Positions 37,790 through 49,790 of a stretch of DNA of 64,000 nt are shown here, piece by piece. Each line of letters begins with the position of its first letter. The stretch's first letter is position 1. Below the pieces are notes generated by a model that saw nothing but the letters and a program-made list of their open reading frames with translations, did not search any database and was not told the DNA's origin. The stretch is from positions 2,925,197 through 2,989,196 of the forward strand of contig JABAKD010000023.1 of the NCBI GenBank assembly GCA_012845835.1. The letters run 5' to 3'. Both the position numbers and the translations under genes were made by a program. The stretch comes from Undaria pinnatifida. Lineage: Eukaryota > Sar > Phaeophyceae > Laminariales > Alariaceae.

Positions 37790-40105
37790 ACACACTTGGT
37801 ATCTGTAATATACCTGGTACTGCAACTGCTACTACAAGCTGGTGCTGTATATTCAAAAGAACGAACAGTGCTGCACGACAAAGCACCCAAAAATGAAGGG
37901 AAAGGCTCGGCACCGCACTGCGCTGCGCTGCTGAGCTGTATATGTATAAATATATATAGACGAGCTAAACTGATCTGGGGGCGCATTCTTTGTGATCCAA
38001 TAACGACGGCATACGAAGTATATGTACAAACCTATTAATAGAGTAATCTATAATATTAGTACCGGTACGTGGTATGATACTTCGAATATTACTGGCATGT
38101 AAGAACTATAGTAAAAAAGTACAGCAAAGCACGTATCATGTCAAACACGGCATAGCACAGCGCTGCGATATGCTGAGCTAGAGATACAGGGCATCGCAGG
38201 GCCAAGGGGAAGCGCTCCGTTGCTGTGAGCTATAGCGCTGCGGTGGGGTGCTGGGCGTCGCGGAGCTGATGAGCCAAGCCCATATCTTAGCTGATGTAAC
38301 TTCGTCAAGTACAAAACAAACGGTGGGTGCTGCTGTATGTTTAAAAGAACGAACAGCGCTCCAAAGCGAAGGGCACCGCACTGCGCTGCGCTGTCGAGCT
38401 ATAAATATATAACCGAGCTAAGCTGATCTGGGGGCGCTTTCTTTGTATTCCAATAACGACATCATATATGTACAAACCTATTAGTCTAGATTGAATAGTG
38501 TATATTCTAAGTACCGGTACGTGGTATGATACTTCGAATATTACTGGCATGTAGGAACTTTAGTAAACAAGTACAGCAAAGCACGCACCATGGCAAACAC
38601 GGCATAGCACAGCGCTGCGATATGCAGAGCTAGAGCTGCAGGGCATCGCAGGGCCTTGGAAAGGCGCTTTCGTTGCTGTGAGTATAGCGCTGCGGTGGGG
38701 TGCTGGGCGGCGCTGAGCTGATGAGCCAAGCCCAGATCTTGGCTGATGAAACTTCGTCAAGTACAAAACGAACGGTGGGCGCTGCTGTATGTTCATAAGA
38801 ACGAACAGCGCCCCAAAGCGAAGAGCACTGCACTGCGCTGCGCTGCCGAGCTATCAATATATAGCCGAGCTAAACTGATCTGGGGGCGCTTTCTTTGTAA
38901 TCCAATAACAACGTCATATATGTACAGACCAAGTGTACTAGACTGTATTATTAGTATCGGTACGTGGTATGATACTTCGAATATTACTGGCATGCAAAAA
39001 CTATAGTAAACAAGTACAGCAAAGCACGCACCATGTCAAACACGGCATAGCACAGCGCTGCGATATGCTGATCCACATCTGCAGGGCATCGCAGCGCCAT
39101 GGAAAGGCGCTGCGTTGCTGTGAGCTATAGCGCCGCGGTGGGGCGCTGGGCGGCGCGGAGCTGATGAGCCAAGCCCATATCTTAGCTGATGTAACTTCGT
39201 CAAGTACAAAACGAACGGTGGGTGCTGCTGTATGTTCAAAAGAACGAAAAACGGCCCAAAACGAGTACCACCGCACTGCGCTGCGCTGCCAAGATATAAA
39301 TATATACCCGAGCTAAACTGATCTGGGACCGCATTCTTTGTGATCCAATAACGACGTCATATTAGTACAAACTAAGTGTAGCAGACTATATTTCTAGTAT
39401 CGGTACGTGGTATGATACTTCTAATATTACTGGCATGTAAGAACTATAGTAAACAAGTACAGCAAAGCGCGCACCATGGCAAACGCGGCATAGCACAGCG
39501 CTGCGATATGCAGAGCTAGAGCTGCAGGGCATCGCAGGGCCCTGGAAAGACGCTGCGTTGCTGTGAGCTATAGCGCTGCGGTGGGGTGCTGAACTGCGCG
39601 GAGCTGATGCGCCAAGCCCATATCTCAGCTGATGTAACTTCGTCAAGTACCAAACAAACGGTGGGTGGTGCTGTATGTTCAAAATAACGAACAGCGCCCT
39701 AATACGAAGGACACCACACTGCGCTGCGCTGCCGAACTATGTAAAGCCGAGCTAAACACTGATCTGGGGCCGCATTCTTTGTGATCCAATAACGACATCA
39801 TGTACGTACAAACCTAGTGTAGTAGACTATATTATTAGTACCGGTACGTGGTATGATACTTCGAATATTACTGGCACGTAGGAACTTTAGTGAAAAAGTA
39901 CAGCAAAGCACGCACCATGTCAAACACGGCATAGTTGAAGGGTGCGATATGGTGAGCTAGAGCTGCAGGGCATCGCAGGGCCCTGCAAGGCCCTGCGTTG
40001 CTGTGAGCTAGAGCGCTGCGATGGGGTGCTGGGCGTCGTGGAGCTGATGAGCCAAGCCCAGATCTTGGCTAATGAAACTTCCTAAAGTACAAAACAAATA
40101 GTGGG
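37790..40105 (-). repeat. 443-bp satellite, about five units
   Basis: GTACAGCAAAGC occurs at 38119, 38571, 39014, 39457 and 39898, giving steps of 452, 443, 443 and 441. Units share GCATAGCACAGCGCTGCGAT, GAGCTGATGAGCCAAGCCCA, CTTCGTCAAGTACAAAAC, AACGAACAGCGC and GAGCTATAAATATATA. Similarity is high but below that of the 343-bp array. Open frames recur with the period on both strands and are probably not genes. The strand given is nominal. Confidence 0.9.
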
Positions 40106-40469
40106 AATTATAGAAAAGCTAGAGCGGGACCGTTCCGCAAGTAATGCACAGGTGGCCAATTAGCGGCAAAAATGGTAGGAGGTTCAACTTATTAGTCTAG
40201 GCAAGAAGAAAGAAAACATCACGAAAAGGTTCAAAATTGTGTTGGCTGAATAACACAATTTGCACGAAGCACGCGAAAGGTCAGGAAAAAATCGATAAAA
40301 CGCGCAGAAACAAAGACAAAAATATCCGAGCAAGAAACCAAAGATTACAAGGTCGTTTCTTGTAGGGTTTGGATTCCGGGTAAGGGTGTGGGGGTCTTAC
40401 ACATGTACAGAACTTGCAGAAGTTCCGGGTACGGGTATGGAAGCGTCACAGAACTTCAAGAAGTTCCGG
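40106..40469. other. Spacer with a GAACTTC palindrome pair
   Basis: No gene. At 40405-40475 AGAACTTGCAGAAGTTCCGG and AGAACTTCAAGAAGTTCCGG occur next to GGGTACGGGTATGG. This is the reverse of the repeat at 11841-12400. Confidence 0.45.
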
Positions 40470-41062
40470 GTACTGTGGTTGCACCAAGATACCACATATC
40501 TTCTTGAGTACTGGCCCGTTTTGGCTGAGCGATAGCTTCAGTGGCAGCCGTACGCCATGCCGACATACTCTTGTTAGTTAGGAGGGAATCTGAGTGGGCT
40601 GCCACGAACGCATCGCGGTATCGCAAATAAGGGCTTTATTTGCGACACCGTGTCGCTAATACATTATTTGCGACACGGTCTGAACAATTTTCGGTTGCCC
40701 CAAGATACGACATACTCTTCGAGTACTGGCCCGTTTTGGCTGCGCGAGAGCTTCAACGGTAGCCTTACGCCATGCCAACCCAAGGAGTCAATCTGAGTTG
40801 TCTGCCGAGAACACAGCGGGGTGTCGCAAATAAGGGGCTTATTTGCCCGGTCTGAACATTGGTCAGATCCCCCAAGATACCACATAGCTCCTCGAGTACT
40901 GGCCCGTTTTGGCTGAGCGATAGCTTCAATGGTAGCCTCACGCCATTCCGACACACCCTAGGCAGTTTACTGACAATCTGGGGTGTCTGCCGCGAACGCA
41001 GCGCGGTGTCGCAAAAATCTATTTGCTACACCGGTGTCGCAAGTCGCATTACCCAATATATT
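40470..41062 (-). repeat. Solitary foldback arm with 182-bp units
   Basis: Three reversed units (CTGGCCCGTTTTGGCTGAGC-type at about 40509, 40726 and 40902) end at GCTACACCGGTGTCGCAA and GCATTACCC. It corresponds to the right arm at 35735-36088. A matching left arm was not found. Confidence 0.75.
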
Positions 41063-41555
41063 ACTGTAGTTTCCACTATTATACCTCTCTATCATATGTT
41101 GGTAGGCGGTATATTTTGTTTTTTTTCCCCCCCGGCTTTAAAATCGGTAGGAGTACGAATACAGAATGTTATTAGTTATCTTTTATGTTACTCTTAATGC
41201 AGTATTCGAGAATGAAAGTCGGCTACTCCCCTCCCCCGAAAAGTTTATAGTCTATATATAATGATAAAAACTCTGTGGGACACGAACCCACGGTTCCAAA
41301 TCGATACGCTGTCACTGTAACATTTTCTAAATATATATTGACTATATTTTCAGGACGTCAGGTGTGAGGTCGACGAATATCGGTTCAGTACTCATATTTT
41401 GAAGCTGCTTGCTGGGACTTGTACTATACTATAAGGGTGAAATTTTCTAAAAGGAGGGGTCCTATTTATTTAACCAGTGTTCTTCTCCACTAAAATGATT
41501 GGTGTTACTATTTTTACTTTAGGTGGGGAATTTTGAAGTAGTCTAACATCACATC
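41063..41555. other. AT-rich region with a shared repeat and a T-arm-like motif
   Basis: GGACGTCAGGTGTGAGGTCG and GGCTTTAAAATC-type stretches recur, diverged, at about 47355-47460. At 41276-41310 the minus strand reads GAACCGTGGGTTCGTGTCCC, followed by AC, which can fold like a tRNA T-arm. Confidence 0.4.
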
Positions 41556-41735
41556 TTGTGCATTTTGCTTTCGAAGTTGTATCATATTATTGCGCACCCC
41601 CCGCTCGCAGCACGGGGGGCGGAGAGAGGGTCAGGCCCCCGAGGCTGCTCTAACAGCAGCCCCACGCTATCTTCCGTAACCCTGAGCCAAGTTTAATCCC
41701 AACTGGCAATGTGGAGCTATCGACGCCAGCGCCCA
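41556..41735 (-). repeat. B repeat of copy 3
   Basis: Reverse complement of the B block: ACAACTTCGAAAGC read on the minus strand, a GC-rich core, and CGACGCCAGC at 41720-41729. Confidence 0.8.
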
Positions 41736-41835
41736 TCAATAGTATTTGGCTCAGATTTACCACTAGGATGCGAACGTCAAGATCCCACTTCTCCTGTCTA
41801 TCTCCGCCTGCCACAACTGATAAGGTTGCGTACTA

Positions 41836-42960
41836 GGTGAAGTGGTTATGTCGGCTTCTTATCCTTATTGAAATGAGGTTAATTTGCCCCCAATCTGTAC
41901 TCTGCCGAATCTGGATCCCGTTACCCATCCCCTCCTTGGCCATTGAATTTGCTACCCGGCTGGCATCCTTCCCGTGGCTACGAACGTACGCCTTTTTGGC
42001 ATCAGACGCACAACGGCCCTCCCGTTGCAACGTCCGTGATGAAGCACCCCCTGCTGATAAGTGCGTCGCGCTCCTGATGCAAGGGAGTGCAGGGCGTACT
42101 CATCCGCCCGCACGCCCGCCAACACAACCACTTCTCGCAGGGCTACTGCCGCATGTTGCTTCGTCCACATGGATCATCTGCCACAAACACTGCCATACGC
42201 CACGAGGGCAGCCGACGAGGGCAAAACAAAAGAACAAGACATCAACTCGAGCATAAGACAGACAGCAACGCCACCGGCCCCCAGGGGCGTCGGTGAACAA
42301 GCCGGAACGCGCGAAATAACCGCGCCTTTGCGCAACTGGTCGCCCTTAGACCCATGAAATCGAACCTCGACGCGGTAGGCTGTTTACCATTGCGCCACCC
42401 CCAACCGTACCCGACCGCGAAAGAAAGCCACGTCTGCCCGCCGTAAACCATACGTTTCGTGGAGGCGCGACCGGGTTTCCGCGAACATTTCGGACGCGCA
42501 AGTCTAAAAACAAACCCACGCACAAAACGCAAGCCACAACATGCGCCCCCCGCTACGCCAAGCAGGGATTAAGGTTTCGGCAGCAATCGACATAGCCCAC
42601 GACACGGGCCGGCGCACGGTCGCCTGATAACCCACTTCGGCATGCGAGAACTCCGTACCTTTCAGGGCGCTCGCGATGACGGTGTGAGTTGTGTCGAGCT
42701 CGAATCCCCGTGAAAGGCGATGAAAAAATTTGATGCCCGACAAAAGGCTCTCGATGGTCGCCGACCGAAGTTTCTTGGTAGCAAACGCGTACGCTACGTA
42801 TTCGAAAAAATGCAACACGTCGGTCATATCGTCAATGCCGCGAGCAGGAAAGACGGGAACACTAGAACGTACCCAAAAGTCTACCCATGCTCCAAAATGC
42901 TCTCAATAAGCTCGTTCAGTCGAGGCCGCAACGGCGTGTCGCATGCGTCCGAGGCCAACA
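41836..42960 (-). pseudogene. Tyrosine recombinase remnant, copy 3
   Basis: Minus-strand pieces match the copy-2 recombinase: FEYVAYAFATKKLRSATIES at about 42800, KGTEFSHAEVGYQATVRRPV, a frame-shifted NVRGNPVA stretch, and EYALHSL near 42085. The box II arginine is lost (HSLASG instead of HSLRIGG), GRW has become GRC, and the nucleophile Tyr has become Lys (SDAKKAYVRS). It cannot catalyse strand exchange. Confidence 0.85.
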
Positions 42961-43998
42961 CCGAAATACATAGAGAACGCCGATGGTCCCCGGTTCCCGA
43001 TCCTGCCACGGGATGTTGGGACGAACGGCGCGCAATTTATCAAGAACGGAGCCGCTATCCCAGCGAGAAATACCGTCGGCGGCAGCGTTGTGCATACCAC
43101 GCACATGGGTTGCTTCAAAATGCCATCCGGACGACGCTTCGAGAACGTCGAGGACACGCATGAGGGCACCGGAACGTGGTTCCAGCCCCCCCCAACACCG
43201 CCACACCCAATGCACGGCGGCCCCGTTGTCTCCTCGCAACAGAGCACAATCTCCCGTCGCTGACGTTCTATCGGCACATGAAGACACTAAGGAAAATAGC
43301 GAGACAACCATGCCCAAACGTTCAAGCATGGTGATAGATAAGTCGTCCACGCCGCGGACGGGCTTACTCGAGCCACAAAAACGTGACTGTGTGTGGGCTG
43401 TGAGGCCATAGCGCCGGTAAACACCGGTTTCGAGACAATATCCCCCGACGTCGGTTCTTGACGCGTTCGAGAACAACGTACGTTGTGCCGGGAGCTCCAG
43501 CAAATGATACATCAGCACCGACAGCACCCCGCCGCGCGCGTCAACGCCCTTGTCAACTAACCACCGCCAGAACTCGAGATCCGCATGGAACTCGGGCCCA
43601 AGGGCAACACGCCGCCCCGGATTGGCCATTCGGCCAGCGAAGTGATCACCGGCAGCGATGCGCGGCATCCCAACCGAAGCCAACAAACGACGCACGAAGA
43701 AAGACCCGGGACGAACTGCAAACGAGATGTGCATGAGGAAGCACGCCAACTGCGACACCTGCTTCGCTGAAGCATGGGCGCGAGTCGGGGGCCACTCCGC
43801 TAAAATCACTCGCAACTTGAGGCGCATATGTGGCCGTGCCGTCACCGTAAGTGCCTCTGTATCCACCAACCAGCCCAGCACTTCGAGACGCGTGTCCCAG
43901 TTAGTAATTGTGCTGGGAGACAACAGAGGAGGGGCGGACGCGCCACGTACGCCCAACAAGCAAACGTGGCCCGACGGCAATGACTGCAAAGCCCGCAT
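42916..43998 (-). pseudogene. RT C-terminus and RNase H remnant, copy 3 (longest open piece)
   Basis: A 360-codon open piece carries LEVLGWLVDTEALTVTARPH, VSQLACFLMHISFAVRPGSF and an RNase H. The first RNase H aspartate has become Asn (FSNASRTDVGG). LERLGMVVSL replaces LELLGMVVSL and keeps the Glu. LRGDNGAAVHWV and HVRGMHNAAADGISR follow. It is open but probably not functional, given the altered residue and the missing RT core. Confidence 0.85.
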
Positions 43999-45400
43999 TC
44001 AGCGACGACCGTCCGGCCACCAATGAACCCCGACGAGAATACTATCGTCTACGTAGTACCGCACGAAAAACCGACTCCCGGCGTAGCCGCCGCTACCGGA
44101 AACGGTTCGACAATCGCGAGGGGGCGACGTAACAGAACCCCCCGCGACGGGACGACACGCACATGTTCGACGGCAGCCGCCCCTTATGGGCAAACAGCCG
44201 CATCTTTAAACGTAGAGTGGGTGTGAGAATGTTCCAGCGCAGAAGCCATCAGCCCCCAGATCCCGAGACTAGTACGCCACCCGAATTGCAAGCGAAGATG
44301 AACAACTACGTATTCACCGACCGCGTACCCAAATACCGGCGCCCCTACTTGGTCAACTATGAATTGACGATTCTAGCTGTGGGACCATGCAACTGCCGCA
44401 AAACCAACACTTGTAAAGACACATCCCGAAACCCATGTGCGAGCTCGCAGGAGGGGGCGGAGGAAAAATCGATATCTTTGCTAACGCTGAAATGGCCGCC
44501 CGCGCGCGCAAACGTGAGATCGTGAATGATGCGAAACTTATGCTTAAGCACGACGGCCAACGGTGAAACACGTTAACCCGGAATCGGACGCGGAACTTAA
44601 CTTGAACACCAACGCCCGACTGTGCACAACGTCAGTACATATCTTTTGGTGAACAGCAACGGCACGAAGGGCGACGCTCGGGTGGTATTACCGTATGCAA
44701 GCTCAGCAGTCAGATTACCCCCCCGCGCAACACACACCGTGGAGCCCGGTGCCAAAACGCGGAGCAACTGGTCAACACGAGGGAAGTTCTTGACGGTAAC
44801 AAACCTATGACGAACGATGTGAGGATTAATGTGTGAGGCTATGAGGGCGGATCCGACAGCGGACGTAAACAATTCAACACTGCTGGCACAGGCACGCAAA
44901 AAAGACGACCCCGCACCGGAAACCACATCGAGATTCGCCGAACTTGTTGACGATAGCGACCGCATTACGCTATCCTGCGCGGCGAGTCACGCCTTAAATT
45001 TTTGAATCCAACTGTGCGTGCGCGCGCTCGCCGACGGTGGAGCCGTGTCCGAACACCCAGTCAAAATCCCAACGTCGCACACGTTCGTCGCTAGGGCTAA
45101 CTGTATCTCTTCGCGCGACCGATGAGCCAGTTCCTTCAATGCGCGCCAAGACTAATGCACACCCACGCATGCGCTCCTCGTGGTCACCTCATTCCCGAAT
45201 ATGACGGATTACGGAGCAACGGGTACACGCTCACGCCCAACGCTGCCTTTGCCCGCCAGCGCCCCCAACGCACGCCCCCGCAACCCGCCCGCTACTCCGT
45301 GCGATGGTGGTACGGTCGGCGTTCCGCCAACGTCGACCGTCGACGCAACCCCCCCACTAACCGCCAACGCCGCGGCCGGGCCCCCTGAGGTTAGACATCA
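43999..45400 (-). pseudogene. RT core and leader remnant, copy 3
   Basis: Pieces in several frames: KHKFRIIHDLTFARAGGHFS at about 44540, RYYVDDSILVGVHWWPDGRR near 44040, and FVTVKNFPRVDQLLRVLAPG near 44790. Stops and frameshifts between them break the polymerase, including around motif A. Confidence 0.8.
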
Positions 45401-45433
45401 CGCGGCCGCTTGTATCAATTGCTGATGCAGCCG

Positions 45434-46900
45434 CTACAACCACCGCCAGAGCCGCTGCTGCACCCGCATAAGGGGGCCCCACCTGGCCGCAGGGCTCGTG
45501 TCTTCATCCAGAACCAGAACCAGCGCCTCTACCCTCCTCGCCCACACTGTTGACCCCTGCGGGGAGGATCGGCCGCAACGACAACCCCCGCGATCTTCCG
45601 CCCGCGGCCACGCTTCCATCGCCTTCTTTTCTGCGAGCAGGTAGAGATGGCGAGGATGCCAAGGCCGCGGGGACCTCGTGCAGGAACTTTCACGGAGACC
45701 AGTTGCATTTGCAGGTGCGCACGAACATCAGGCAGGCCTGCGGGAGACCTAAATTGGCCTTTCTCTTTGACTTTGTCGACCCAGCGTGGGGAGCGGTGGC
45801 CTTCCGCTTGGTGCGCCTGTCTGCGCCGGAACCGATGCTGCTAATTACGAGCCGGAGAACTTCCCCCCTGCACAGGCAAAATGCGAGAGTGCGTACCAAG
45901 TCGGGCATGGGTGGGGGCTCGAAAACCGTACCAGCTGGGGGATGGACAACAGCAGGGGACGACCGCTGCGCAACACGCATGAGCTCATTCACCCACGAAG
46001 CGATGTCGCGGTTGACCGTGTCATATAGCACTGCATGCGCTTCGGGGAGGGACAGCATACTGTAGCTGCAGAAGGTGTGCGCACGCAAGCCCATGACCGC
46101 CACCGTAAACGCGTCGCCGACGGCGTTGGCCCGCGTCAGACAGGGAAGATCGTCGGCGACTCCGGGCGAGACACCCACAGAAAAAATTGCAACGAAGGCC
46201 AATCGCAAGAGTTCGACATGGTCGGCGACCATGAGGGAGTGCCCGATAGGCCCGTCCACGCGGGGGCCATAAGCCCCGACGTCAAAGGATATGAAAAACC
46301 GAATCTGGGACGCGACGTTGGCGGTCACGTGGATGGCCACTCCCACAATCTACTACAGGTCAGCGGGAGAGTCCCCGAGCTTCGGTGGAATACGCCCGTG
46401 AATATGCCACAGCTTCTTAGCTGTGTTGACCTTGTTCCAAGTGGTCATTTCGGTGTCGAGTTCTGTTTTTTTGGCGCTACCGTTCCTCAGCGACGCCGTC
46501 GTCTTGGGAGGCTACCCGACCAGAGTTGTTCTCCACGAACTGTCGAACAATGATGTCTACATTTTAGTTACCTGATCATCACAGCAGTCGCAGCCTCGCG
46601 GGCGGAAAAGGTGATTGCCGAAACCTCGGCAAAACTGTCGTCAAGGCGCTTATGGACCCGCGCGTGTTCGGCTACAACCTGTCGGGCCCACGTGGCCCAA
46701 TCATCTGAGGGCACGGCCGCACCGACCGCTGGCGCCCCGGAGGAGGACCCGAGCCCGCGAGAGATGCGGCGGCCCAGGCACCCAGAAGATACTCTGCCTC
46801 AGTGCTGGCGGCGGCAGGCACCGCGGCACCCGGTTAATCCCCCTATCGTAGAAAAGACAGCCCGCACCGCTCGCCTCAGCAGTAATCACAGCGAATTATC
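45434..46900 (-). pseudogene. Gag-like remnant, copy 3
   Basis: A 218-codon piece (46346-45690) reads AFTVAVMGLRAHTFCSYSML and then QACLMFVRTCKCNWSP, so the start of the CCCH finger is visible before a frame change. The N-terminal part (46900-46600) is recognisable only in fragments. Confidence 0.75.
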
Positions 46901-46972
46901 ACCACGGCAGTCACCACGGCAGTCCCAGCGAAGTCTCACAGCAGCAGTCGCAGCGAAGCTCACTTGCAGCAG

Positions 46973-47204
46973 AACTCAGCCAGTCTATCACACGTTGAAC
47001 CTGTCTCGCTGACGATGATTCTCTCCTCTGTGCGTGCTTCGCTTGCTAGTCAGCAACCAGACAGGCTGATCCAAGTTTCCCTTTGCTATACCAGGACAAG
47101 TACAAGTAACCACCGGCGTTGATCACATTGTTCAACGTGCAATAATTTCGAACTTCTTCCGTACATACAAGCCCATAACTTCTCGTACCTCGATAATAAT
47201 ACGG
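46973..47204 (-). repeat. A repeat of copy 3
   Basis: On the minus strand CGTATTATTATCGAGGTACG begins it, and the block ends at CAGACTGGC-type sequence near 46973. It is diverged from A1 and A2 of copy 2. Confidence 0.85.
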
Positions 47205-47700
47205 ATTAAAAAAACATGTTGTCTGTAGTTCCACTATGTTGCTGTACCATATGTATCGTGGATGGTTTGCGGATGGACGGCTTGGTCAGGGTCGTTGTTA
47301 TTTGTGGTTAAGTGCGTAAGTAGGTTTTCATTACGTGGGGGGGGGATATATTATATGAAAAAAATCTCCAGGACCTCAGCCGTGAGTTCGACGATTTCGA
47401 AGTAGTGTATATTATTCTATTATATTGTTTTTTTCCACCATAATGGCGGCTTTTAAAATATATAGGGAGTATGAAGACAGTAGTAGTGGTCTAATAAGTA
47501 TCAAGTTTAAGTTCCACCTCAAAAATTTAAAATAATGAAAAATATTAAAATAATATTATAGAATATAAATAAGTAAATGAAATAAAATATGCTGTAACCA
47601 TAACATTTTACATGTAAAAGTCCCACCGTAAATACAACAAATACAATAAATAAACAAGAACAAAAAAAAACAATACAAGAAATAAACAAAAACAAAGACA
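47205..47700. other. AT-rich intergenic, diverged repeat
   Basis: A short G-run at 47338-47345 and a GGACCTCAGCCGTGAGTTCG stretch related to 41354. No gene; a T/A-rich minus-strand frame looks spurious. Confidence 0.35.
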
Positions 47701-47711
47701 AAAACAAAATA

Positions 47712-47930
47712 TATACAACGGGAGTCGGTGAGCCTCGAACCCACGGTTCTCAATTGAAACGCTGTCACTCTCACAAAAAAAACACACCCCTAGAAAAGGA
47801 AACAATAAAAAAAGGGAGTCGGTGAGCCTCAAACCCACCATTCTATATGAATACGCTGTCACCCGAAAAAAAAAACACCCTGGAGTCGGTGAGCTTTCCG
47901 TTATCTCATTATTTCGGTTTAATTCACATT
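47712..47930 (-). repeat. Three tRNA T-arm-like repeat units
   Basis: On the minus strand the unit reads GTGACAGCGTTTCAATTGAG, then AACCGTGGGTTCGAGGCTCA and CCGACTCC. Copies are at about 47715-47780, 47813-47865 and a short one at 47880. GTGGG-TTCGAGG-CTCAC has the shape of a tRNA T-arm with a B-box-like GGTTCGAGGCT. No complete cloverleaf was found, so these may be tRNA-derived (SINE) 3' halves. Confidence 0.4.
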
Positions 47931-49730
47931 TTCGTTTACAACAGTAGCTAATCGCACTAAAAAGATTATCTTCATATGATACCATTTTAATTGCTGAGTC
48001 ATGTCATCATGCAAGAGTTGCGAAGTTGTTTCCTCGCGTGGGAAATACATTTTATCACATGTTCATGACACTGGCTATTGGTATTAGGTTACTGAGTGAG
48101 ATCATAAATATGAACAATCGACGAATTGGAAGTACACCTCGTACTCATCATGGTAAATCAACGCGTTGAGCGCATAGAGTGTGAGCTGACGACTTGTGAG
48201 CATGAATAAAGGGGGCATCATCGGCAAATTGTGGTATACTCATGGTACTTCCCTTGTATATCCAGTGCACAGCAGCCATCTATATCTAGTCCGTCCCATC
48301 CTTCCTGACTTGGTATGGTCGCTCCAATATGAATGCTTGTATCCCATCCATGACATGTTATTCTCGGTTTCCTTGGACCGCACTTCATTTCGGTTCAATT
48401 CACTCGTATACTAAACTCCTTCATCAATAAATGTTCACCTGTATGTTTGCCGCAGATGACGGAGGAAAATGTTTAGCTCTTCAGAACGTGAACAGCTATA
48501 CGATGCGCTTGAACATGTCCCTAAGTTTCCCTGGTTCCCCTCAGTCACTACCGGACGGTACTGTAGCACAAATGGCTGAGCGAAAAGCCTTGATTCCGCA
48601 CACAACGAAGGTTGAAGCAAGGAACCAATACGGACTGAATGTACAAGTGCATTGCTTATTTTTTGAGTGGCTGTTTTGCCACTAGCTTGATTGAAGAACC
48701 TGTGTGCGAAACGAAAATACAAGAAAAGTAGTTAATCAGCTTGACGGCTATATTGTTTGGGGTACGTACTACCAGTGGACAATAAGAGTCAGATGTTTTG
48801 GGAAACCAGTCATGATGCTGTTACTTATTGTTGAATTTTGCAATTGTGAGGTTGGTTGTGTTGGTATGCACGTACATTTAACAATCTTGAGGTTGGTTAT
48901 GTTGAGAAACACATAAGTTAGAGTTTCATCTTGGCTATTGGGAATGCACCATTTTGTATCTCCTAACCAAATGGTGAGGGACATTTGGGTTTTCAATGTT
49001 CCCCCTCACAACCAATTCAGGTAAAATGCACTCATACCCTCAGCTATATTGGGGTATAATACCTTCCTCGATTGTACTATGATGATCTCTTACATCTCAA
49101 TTGTTCTACCCTACCATGTCCGTAGATTCTATGCAGCAATATACGTCATACATCAGACGTGTGCCCAGGCATAAACCAACATATATTTCGAAGACGCGCA
49201 TGATCAGATGAGATTTTTTGAACTGTACTATACAACCAGCATGAAGATGTATGTCGTACGAGTTCATTTCGTAATATGGTGTCATTTCGCCTTGCCCGTT
49301 AAAACTTTTTACGGGAGACACCAATTTCAAGATGAATTTATATAATACGTATATACATACGATTCGCACAAATATTTTTATTCGTTTGTTCCTGTGGAAC
49401 AACTGTGTTGATCCAACGACCCAATGTTGCGCTACTACTGCTGCTGCTACAGTAAGACCAAGGTCAAAATTTTCTGCGATTATCCCTCTCTTTAACAGGG
49501 ATCTCCGACGACAAAAATATAAATCTTCGACGTTTTGAAGCACTAACAGATTCGATCTCACAGCTGAGGGGTATTTTTTTTTGTTTAAATATATGGGACC
49601 AGACAACATCGATATTTCCAGGTTCAGAAAACATTGAGGCCAGAATAGAGAGGATGTGGCGTTTTTTAAGCTCAAAAATAGCAGCTTTCCAACTGGCATA
49701 ATTTCACTTTTGGATACTACGCCGTACCAA
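47931..49730. other. Intergenic, no gene recognised
   Basis: Frames up to 197 codons (minus, 49106-49699) show no domain and a composition like random AT-rich DNA. A 24-base family A terminus (GATCTCACAGCTGAGGGGTA) lies at about 49553. A plus-strand frame at 48431-48685 is open but unrecognised. Confidence 0.3.
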
Positions 49731-49732
49731 GT

Positions 49733-49790
49733 TGTTGTTGCTTTCTCACATTAACTCTTGTAAAAAAATCTAGAGTCCGTGGTCACAAAG
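49733..49790 (+). repeat. Family F 5' fragment
   Basis: GTTGTTGTTGCTTTCTCACA, TTAACTC and GAGTCCGTGGTCACAAAGG match the start of family F after its (GTT)n lead. Confidence 0.6.

Larger units (their letters stand above)
41556..47204 (-). mobile_element. YR retrotransposon copy 3, decayed, without A2-B2
   Basis: On the minus strand the order is A (46973-47204), gag-like remnants, RT/RNase H remnants, recombinase remnants, B (41735-41556). Directly after B comes flanking DNA: the A2 and B2 blocks of copy 2 are absent. Frameshifts and stops are spread through all parts, and key residues have changed. The copy parallels copy 2 over nearly its full internal length. Confidence 0.88.

Noticed and set aside
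38178-39682. Recurring frames across the 443-bp satellite
   Set aside because: Periodic shadows on both strands. No start, domain or codon pattern suggests a gene.
33571-41062. CRISPR-like reading of the 182-bp direct repeats
   Set aside because: The units are long, diverged, in a eukaryotic context and have no spacers or cas genes.
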